Shown here: positions 13,861 through 22,400 of the stretch, piece after piece | Numbering within the stretch: position 1 is the first letter of the stretch | Layout: each line of letters starts with the position of its first letter | Origin: Cristatella mucedo | Lineage: Eukaryota > Bryozoa > Phylactolaemata > Cristatellidae | Assembly: GCA_009760855.2 (NCBI GenBank) | Contig: WPIO01000006.1 | Span: 1,715,501 to 1,779,500 of the forward strand | Reading direction: 5' to 3' | DNA: 64,000 nucleotides | Position numbers and translations under genes: made by a program | Notes under the pieces: model-generated | Database searches by the model: none | Seen by the model: only the letters and a program-made list of their open reading frames with translations | What the model was told of the DNA's origin: nothing

Positions 13861-14059
13861 TAATGCCGTTTACCGCCGGTTGCTATGGACGGGGCGGGGA
13901 AGCAGAGGCAGGACTAGGCACCCTGCCGATAGGGGGTTTACTCTTTTATGATATTGTTATACTACCAGTTGGACGTGTGATCTCGAGGGGCGTGTCATTT
14001 CCGGGAAATTTTTACGTTTTATCATTCTCAAAAGTTATTTTTTGAGGGTCCGTTTAGGG

Positions 14060-15480
14060 CTTAGTAGCTTATATTCGCAGTTCACCAGAAAACCGCAGTT
14101 CCGGCTCAGTTATTTGTCAAAGAAAATTATTTTGTTGAGTTCGATGTACGACTTCCGGTTTAAATAGGTCTTACAAAATAAATTTTATTGACCATGTTCC
14201 AGTCATCTTACAACCACCAAAATGTGAGCATGCATTTAAAACTAGTTTCTCTTTAATACGCGAATTTAAAAAAAAATTGACTTTTTTTGTGGACCTACCC
14301 CCCCTTATTTCAGACTTTACCCGTTAACTTCGGGCAGCTTCGATGCAGGATATACTGCTTGAAAATACGTTTGCCCCAAGGGTGATTAGGGTTTCATCCT
14401 TCGTGCTGCTTCAAATTCAATACCTATTCATCTAGCGTCCTCCAGCAATCCGGGCTTGCTGATCCAAAATGTCCTTTAATTGTATGAGCACATTGCAAGT
14501 CACTTTTATTCAGGACTCCAACAAAGCCTGCACCCTTTAGTAGAACCGAGATCTATTAATTCGTGCATTGGACTGTACATTCTTTAACACTGGTTTTCTC
14601 TCTAGATCACCAGCAATTCGCAACTTTAGCAATCGGAAAGAGCACCAACCATTTGATCAAAGTTGAAAATAGATGGCTACATAGATAGCTACTATTGCAC
14701 ACCTGTGTTCACAGAGATTGAGCTAGGGGCACCCACACTGCTGGTAGCCAAGGGCCCTAAGCAGCAATGTAAACGGTTCCCATGCTAGTGTTGATAGACA
14801 CGAGTCTTTGGAAAGATAACCGTGATGTCAGATAACGTCCTCATGTCAGAATCGTGCACTTAGTATAACATTGTATTCGAGCATTATGCTTATAGCTTTT
14901 GATCATCAACAGCTACAACAGCCTTGCATGCATGTGTGCCCTCTTATTGAGTTTCAACTGCAATCAATTGCAATCGCTACGTTCCTAGATCTTGCCTTCG
15001 GTCGCAAATCCTCGATGTCCCCTGCAAGTTTCTTGCTCGTACCCACTAATTGCAAAATTCGCTTGCTTTTGGGACCTCATCTCATGCGGCCACAGTAGCC
15101 CATTTATGATCTCTACTTTGGTAGCTTCCCGATGCAGACAGGTCCACTGCAGGGGGGGGGGCCTAGCAGCACAGTGCTGGTTCAAACAAGATGCTAGCTG
15201 CATCACGGCCTTCAGCATTCGCGGTTCTTTCAATTTGACTGCCGAGTTCCTGCCAGACGAGTATGGCTGCAGTCGATCACGGGCCAGGCCTATCCCATGC
15301 AGCCACGCCCTCGGACATTTTAGCCCGGCTGAAAAGGACGACCAGAGAAGCCAGATCGGCAGAGATCGAGCGTTTGTAGATGCGACCATGTGCACGAGAT
15401 CGAACCACGCAGCTCCGGGCAGCCTCACTGCACTGCAGGGGGCGCTCGTGGCGGCACGCGAATGGCAACCAGAAATGCAT
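14060..15480. other. Non-coding stretch downstream of AMBRA1
   Basis: AT-rich to about 14980, then increasingly GC-rich. Overlapping frames of 147-197 codons exist on both strands between 14985 and 15585, but they show no family signature and look like by-products of GC content. Confidence 0.4.
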
Positions 15481-15487
15481 CGGTGGT

Positions 15488-15493
15488 TTTATT
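15488..15493 (-). promoter_or_regulatory. Candidate AMBRA1 polyadenylation signal
   Basis: AATAAA on the minus strand lies about 770 bases downstream of the AMBRA1 stop codon. If used, the 3' UTR would span roughly 15470-16259 and include the CTG repeat. A chance hexamer cannot be excluded. Confidence 0.3.
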
Positions 15494-15809
15494 GCCAGAG
15501 GCAGCAACAGCGAAAATGGCTACTGAGCGGCCTGACACTGAGACGCACAGCAGTGGCGGCGGCTGCCAAAAGCGAGCCGCCATAGCTGCTTACGAACTCA
15601 CTCAGGTACGGGAGCAGGCCGAGGCAGCAGCCAGCAATAAATACGCAAGCATCCGGCAGAGAGACGAGTCGCGAGAAGCTGATGCCTTCAGGCCGCTGAC
15701 TCCCCCCCCCCCCCCCGACTCAACCTGCTCCCTCATCCAACGAGTGTGCACTGGAAGGAGAGTGGCAGCCCTGGTGGTTGTGGTTCCAGGCGACTGCGTC
15801 CTGGCTGAC

Positions 15810-15810
<1 letters not shown>

Positions 15811-15869
<59 letters not shown>
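15811..15869. repeat. (CAG)19 / (CTG)19 trinucleotide repeat
   Basis: About nineteen uninterrupted CAG units on the plus strand. Read on the AMBRA1 strand it is (CTG)n, about 390-450 bases downstream of the AMBRA1 stop and so probably in the 3' UTR. A plus-strand frame would encode polyglutamine, but there is no independent evidence that the plus strand is coding here. Confidence 0.97.
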
Positions 15870-16259
15870 AGTTCAGGCGTCGCCGGAGCGGCAAGCGACC
15901 GGAAGAGCGGGTGCGAGGATGGTGGGGGCGCCCCATAGGCAGCTGCGAGTCACCGCTGCCTCTGTCATGCACCGTGTGCTGCTGCACGATATGGGCTGAT
16001 AAAAGCCACTCGCTCAAGAAAAAACGCAAGCAGGGAGCCGCGGGGCATGCCCTGATGCAGGACAGCTGGTCGCAAGCGCAGAGACCCGAGAGGCCGTGCC
16101 CACATTCGTCGCGACGTGACACGGCATGCCGATCGCACACTCGTCGGCACTCTCAGCCGCTAGCGGCGAGCTGCTGCCATGCAAAAGGCATCGGCAGCGG
16201 CTGGATGCACCACAAAAGTCCTCGGTTGGCAAAAACGGTGGCGGCCGGTGTTACACGTG

Positions 16260-16467
16260 TCACAGCAGGCTACGCTCGACCGTCTGCGTGCCGGTGCTCT
16301 GGCGCTGGGCAGACGTAGGTCCTCCAGACCCAGCCACTGCCACCGCGCCGGCAGCGGAAGTCGAAGCGGGGCCTCTGCTGTCACCCTGCGAGCGCTGTCG
16401 CCGCACCGACTGCCGCTCCAGATCTAACCAGCTATCGGCCTCGTCTTCACTCGACGGCACGTCAAAC
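16260..16467 (-). CDS. AMBRA1: AMBRA1 last exon with TQT motif
   Basis: The acceptor CTTTCGCCTCTCGCGCCTCAG gives the only phase that links the preceding exon to this frame. It encodes FDVPSSEDEADSWLDLERQ, a Ser/Ala/Gly-rich linker, then QRQSTGTQTVERSLL and a TGA at 16262-16260. The single TQT motif matches the dynein light chain-binding motif present twice in human AMBRA1. No second copy is present. Confidence 0.75.
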
Positions 16468-19400
16468 CTGAGGCGCGAGAGGCGAAAGGTCGACATGGCG
16501 GTGCTGCTGCATTGTGGTTTTCGAAAGCAGACCTGCCCCACCCCCACAATGCCGCAATAGACTGCAGAGAAGTGGCCGTGGCCTCCTCGCTGTACGAGAT
16601 CTTTCTAATCGGTTCGCTCGGACCGTGTGCGACTCATCGCTCAGCGGTCAGCACTCTGCATTAAAATGGCCACTTGGACCCGAATGCAGACTCGGCTGTA
16701 TGCGAGACGCACACAGCAGGCAGAATCAGAAGTCAGAAACAGAAATTCAAGGCGCCATTACACACGGGTCGATTTCCAAGTAGACCTGCACGGGGTAGGG
16801 GAAGGGCGGTTCATCTGCAGTAGTTTGAAAATAGGCTGGAGGACACGGTATTTGCATCAAAGCAATCCCGACATAAGAGAAGCGCATAGGCGTCCTTCAT
16901 ACCCCGGTAAGCACAAGTGCAAATCCCCGTGGTTGGTGCCGTAGGCGAGGCCCTGTCCGGAATGCGGCAGCCACAGGGCGCAGTTGACGCTGACGTAGCC
17001 ACGAGTGGCCTCATGGCTGCACGGATGCATCACGTCGTGGACGTGCTGAATGAAACAGAGAACGGCCGAGCACAGAATTGATGGACTGGCGCCAACTTGT
17101 CACCGCCCTCTACTAGCCGCAGCCGCGCTGCCGCTGCCAGGCATGGGGCGTGTCGCGCATGCACCGAGGCCTACTCACCCGCATCGATTCGTCGCCACCT
17201 TGCTCCTTGCAGAGCCGGAAAGCCTGCGCGACCATTTGCCACGGGCTAAACGAGGGCACAAGCCGCTTGGCAGCAAGGCCCACGAGCACGTACTGGTTGC
17301 CTGGCGACAGGCTGACCGAGATGGCATTGGGACCTGAAGGATACAATAGTGGCAGATAACACCACTGCGACAAAAAGAAAAGTTTAAGAGTGCAGGGAGT
17401 GAAGAAAAAGGAGGAAGAGAGAGAGAGAGAAAGAGACCGAGGAAGTCAGACAAAAAAGAAGAGAGGAGAGAGAGACTGGGAAGGAAAGAAAGTTCAGCAT
17501 ATGTGGCTGCTTCGAAGCAAGCACTCAAAAAATGCTTCACTTAGCGTAATTACAGTCACATCGTAGCCAGCCCAGACACACTACACTTATCGCGTCACCG
17601 CGACAGATAAAAGCGGCTGCAGTGCAGCCTGATCACTCCAGCCAGCTGCAGCAGCATGCATCCACCATGCTCCCAGAGAGCGCGTGCATCAGCGGAAGAG
17701 GCGGTGGGCGGGCTGGCATACCGAATCGCTTAATGTATTGGCACTGGCACCAGGACTCGGGCAGCAGTGAGAACACGCCGAGCATCATGTCCTCTGGGAA
17801 GCCGCGCAGCGAGTTCTGCATCGACGGCACAAAGGCAGCGAGCAGTGAGCCATCGCGCGAAATGTCCACGCTGATGTCATTGTGTATCTTGCTGTTGCGT
17901 ATCACCACGTTTGACACCTCGTCGAGGACGGCCGGCACGCCATTCGGAAACGACCAGCGCTGGATTCGCTGCGACACGTTCATAATGTTGCTTGCCATTG
18001 CGGCCTCACCGCGGCCGCGGTAGGCGTCTGCTGATCAAAGCAAAAGGTTAGAGCCGAGGAAAAACATACAGGTGGCAGGCAGCAAAGCGAAGGTGCTCGA
18101 TAAGGCGCTGGGTCGATCGACCATCGCCCTCGCCGGCCGCCGACGGAAGGCTGCTGGCGATGCGCGCGCTGCTGGGTCGTACCGGCAAGAACGCGATTGA
18201 TGGCTGCCTGAACGACGTCGTACTCAGTTCGGCTGAAGAAGGTGGCACTGGCCAAGTCATCGGGCGGGAACGAGGCTGCCGCCGACATGCCGCCGACGGC
18301 ACCTGCAGCCGACGCGGGCACAGGCAGCCGCTGCCCCAGCGACGCCACGACGTCGGCTGCAGCAGGAGCGGCCGGAAGCAACGCCACGTCGGCCGCCAAG
18401 CGACGGCTGTTCATGCGCTGTCGAAGCTCATCCGTGCGCTGCTGCAGCAGCGACAGGTCTGGCCGATACAGCAGCTGCAGGCCGCTCGAGGCGCCTGCAG
18501 CCGGCTCTTGTTCGTGCAACTGCTGCAACCTGGTTTAGGCAAAACGAAGGACACTGCTGCTAGAAAGCCTAGGAAGGAATAGGGAAGCAGCTGCGTGTGC
18601 GAGCAGACGGCACGACCAAATGCAGTATACCGAGCATGCGGTGGCAGCGTTTGGGGCTAAACTAGCAAAACGTCTGCTGTCAGTGGCGATGGCTGCCCCA
18701 GCGTGAACGACTAGTTTCCGGTACCTGTTGAGGTTATCGAGCAGAATTTGCTGGCGCTCTCGAATCTGATTCAGCCTCTCCTGGTGATACTGCAACGTCT
18801 GCTGATGCACGGACAAGTCGTTATTCAGCTCTGAAAGCAACGAGGAGACACGCGAAACTGTCAGGACTCCGAGCAGGAAGGAGGAGGAGGAGGAGGAGGA
18901 GGATGAGGAGGAGGGCGACGATGAGTACGACGATGAGGACGAAGATGAGGACGAGGAGGGAAATCATGCAAGCACCTCGTCAGCACGGGCCTGTGTGCCG
19001 ACGAGGAGTCGCAGGGCGGCGGAGCAGATGAGCTCACGTGACACGATCGGGCAAGCTGAAATAAATCACGGTCAGCTTACTCAACGGCCTCATGTACATA
19101 GCGGCCGAAGAGCCTTAATGACGTGTGCCACCATTCCCATTTGGAGCCGGCATTAAAAAGAATTGTCTGCTGCAGGACTCGAACTGATGACTTGGGTCGT
19201 GAAGTGCGAGCACCTTAACCCCCCCCCACCCCTACGATCCGGGGAGACAGGTCTTGAGAACCAGCTGCAGTATGGCCTCAAGAGCTAGTAGGGAACCACA
19301 TCGCGCGGAATTTCTTCACTCTCGCTGACGCGGCAGACGCAATCGCTGCACAATTAGCGGTGCGTACCACGTAAATGTGCCGTGATGGCGCTTCTCTGCT

Positions 19401-22400
19401 GATTCAGCGTCGACATTAAGCCAATGCCACCGATGGACCCTGGACCGAACGGTGCCAGGCGAGGCGGCGGTCCATCAGAGCCCCTGGCGCTTCCGCCGCT
19501 TCCCGCAGCCACCGTCACTGCTGCTGCTGCTGCTGCGCCACCGCCGCGGCTTTGTGCGCTAGTGCGGCTTCTCAGATCAGCTGCCGCAAAAGAGAGAAAA
19601 GGAAGCCTGCCAAGTCCGAGCGAGCGCGGCAGCTGCCAAAGAGCTCTTTCTGCATTGCAGTATTCACTTCCGACGACTACGACTATGCCCGGCAAACGCG
19701 ATCCACTCACCTAGCAGCATCCCGGCGGCACCGCCTTCGGCAGACCACGGAGGCGGGCTGCCTGGAGCTCGGCCGGGCCGACCGCTGCCTCCGGCGGCAG
19801 CAGCTGAGGCTGGGGTGCCGCCTCCGCTGCTGCCGTCCAGTGGCGGCGGCACGGCTGCTCGGCGCTGTCCTAGAGCAGGCAGCTGCTGGTAGATCGATGA
19901 CAAGCGCCCGCAGAACGAGCACAGCGGCATTCCGGCAGCGGCCAACCCAGGTCCGGAAACATCGGAAGACGACGACCACGACAAGGTGGCGGAGGAGGAG
20001 GATGGGCCCGGCTCAGGCTGGGCAGCAGCGCCGTCCGCTCTCGAGGCCGGCCTCGGCCGAGCGCCCACGGCACGAGCTGCCGAGCCGCCGTCGTCCGAGC
20101 GGCCGCCGCCCTGTCTGGCCAGAGCGCGCAAGCAGTTGGCGCAGCAGCGAGTGGGCTGCCCGGAAATGCTGCTTCCGCCGCTGCCGACGGCACCCGCCGC
20201 TGCACCGCCAGCGGCCGTGGTGGCAGCCAGTATCTGCTGGCGAAGCATGCGCAATCCGCCGCCGGTCGCCGTGCCGCCCCCGGCGGCCCTGGCCGCTGCT
20301 GCAGCCTCGAGGCTGTCAAACACGGCCGCCGCCGACGTGCCGATGATCGCGCTGCCGAGCCGGCGATTGTGCAGCTGGGCGAGCCGCGCTATTCCGCTCG
20401 CGTGATCGTAGACGTCGCGCACCCTCTCCGGCGGCTGCAAGGCGTTGTTGTAGCCTGTGCTGGATGCCATAGCAGCTGCCACGGTGGCCCTCGGCAGCAG
20501 CCGCTGCTGGCCTCCTGCCATTGACGCGTTGTAGCCGAAGTAGGGATCGCTGGAGCGCATGACCGCCGGACCGCGCGGATTGCCGCCGCTGCCGCCATCG
20601 CCATAGTAGTCGTCGTCGTTGTCGTCAAACGACAGGCGCCGGGCGTGGGCTGTGACGAACGACGAAACAGGCAACACTGGAGAGCCAAAGGGCAGAGCGA
20701 GCAATAGGGCGGCGGCGAGCACAGCAATCTGGGCTTGGCGCGCCCAGACCGCCCAAGCGGCATATCCAACGCAAAGCTGCATACCCGAGGGGCGTGGCAA
20801 AGTGCTGCCGGGTGCCCATGACGGCACAGAAGGCGGCGCGTCGGCCGAGCTGCCACCGCCGCGGGTCACGGCATCGTGCGAATGTGCCGCGGCCGCCGAG
20901 CTCGGTCCTCTAGAGTCGAGATGACGGCCAACGAGGGGCCTGAGGTACCCTCGGCGGCTAGTGCTGCTGCCGGCATCATCATCGTCGTCGATCTCCTCAA
21001 TTCTCTGCTGCTGCTGGGCAAGCAGTTCGTTCCTCACGGGCGGCTCGCGCAAGGCGCTCCAGCTCCTGGGCGCCCGAAGCACGCTTTCACTCAGAGGGCA
21101 AAATGCTCGGCAAATGCAGACGTAGAAAATCTGCTGCCACCGTCGCTGCCGCCAATCGATAACGATCGAGCACGCGAATCGAGCTTCCGGCAGCGCCGGC
21201 TGCTTGTCGAACGCTAAACTGGCTGGAGCTCCAATCGGGGCTGCTCCTGCTGCCTCCTTATCCCCCCAACACCACCGCCGCGCGATCTAAACGCATGCGC
21301 AGCGAGCACGAAGCAACGTCTGTCACGGCTTCTTGGATGGGATGGCTCGCTCTGCAGCCACTAGCCGTTAGCAACAGAAGCTGAGACGCGAGAGCGCGCA
21401 CGGTGCAGGAGCAGCCTCGAAGCAGGAAGCTGGCGTGTCTGCGCTACGACGTTATTCGAGGCTCAGCCCCCAGCCCCCCCCCGACGTCTACACCTGGGCT
21501 CTCTCGAGACGTTGCAGCGCTCGAGCGAGGGGAGCAAGTCCTCAGTGGGAGATCGTCGGCAGTGCAAACCAACTCACGTAAGGCGTTGGCTCACAAATTG
21601 GTGAGCCGAAATGGCTCATTAGGTAAGGCGGTTGCTTTTCACGACCTCGGCCCCGAGGACGTGGGTTCGAATCCTGCGGTGGGCGATCCATTATCGCCAC
21701 TGCAAGCAGTGGCGATAGTCATAAAGGCTCTTCTGTCGCTATACAAAAGGAGGCTGTTAAGTCAGCCAGTATTTATTTTATTTATTTATTTAGGTCACGA
21801 GACGCCAGCTCACTAAATGCAGCCCCCACGACCACCACCAGCTCAGCAGACTGTGTTTGTGTCCACCGGAGATTTGATCCAGTGGTTGAGGTGCTCGCCC
21901 CGACCAAGGTCTGGCCGAGGTACTTGGCTCGAGCCCCGTGGCATATGTGAAGCGTCTGAATAGAGATTAAGTTCTCTCAGGGCGCTATCAAAATGAATTA
22001 TGTATACATATATATATATATATATATACTCACTCAGAAGTCCGGTGCACGGAGTCGGGGGCACGGAACTCGAGCAGGGTGCTGTTCGTTATTCCAGTGA
22101 AGATGTTCTCGCCGCTCGGGTCGAATTTCACCCACCTGCATCGCACGATTGTAATATGAATGGGTGCATTGCAAGGGCATAAGCTGGGTCGTACGCCAGC
22201 ATCACTACCACAATTAAGCCGGTACACTGCTTATAAGACTACACAAATATAAGACCGGACTAACTCATATGATCAAAGACCAAATCCGACCAAAGCTTCA
22301 AGTCGATTGCAATCGGTTGCTCAGGGCAACCAATGGCCCCAACCTGTGGAGTGGTACCATGCGCAAACGACCACTAGCCCGGTAAAAACGTTTGAGGCAT

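Noticed and set aside
15390-15938. Plus-strand 182-codon frame with polyalanine, and another with polyglutamine
   Set aside because: The repeat opens all three frames, nothing else in them resembles a known protein, and the region is probably the AMBRA1 3' UTR on the other strand.
19552-20346. Plus-strand 264-codon Arg-rich frame
   Set aside because: It is antisense to the AMBRA1 central exon, and the Arg richness comes from the reverse complement of Ala/Gly/Ser-rich coding sequence.
21593-21680. Possible functional tRNA gene (A and B boxes present)
   Set aside because: The flanking body and tail recur as a dispersed SINE, and no full cloverleaf with a plausible anticodon arm could be drawn.
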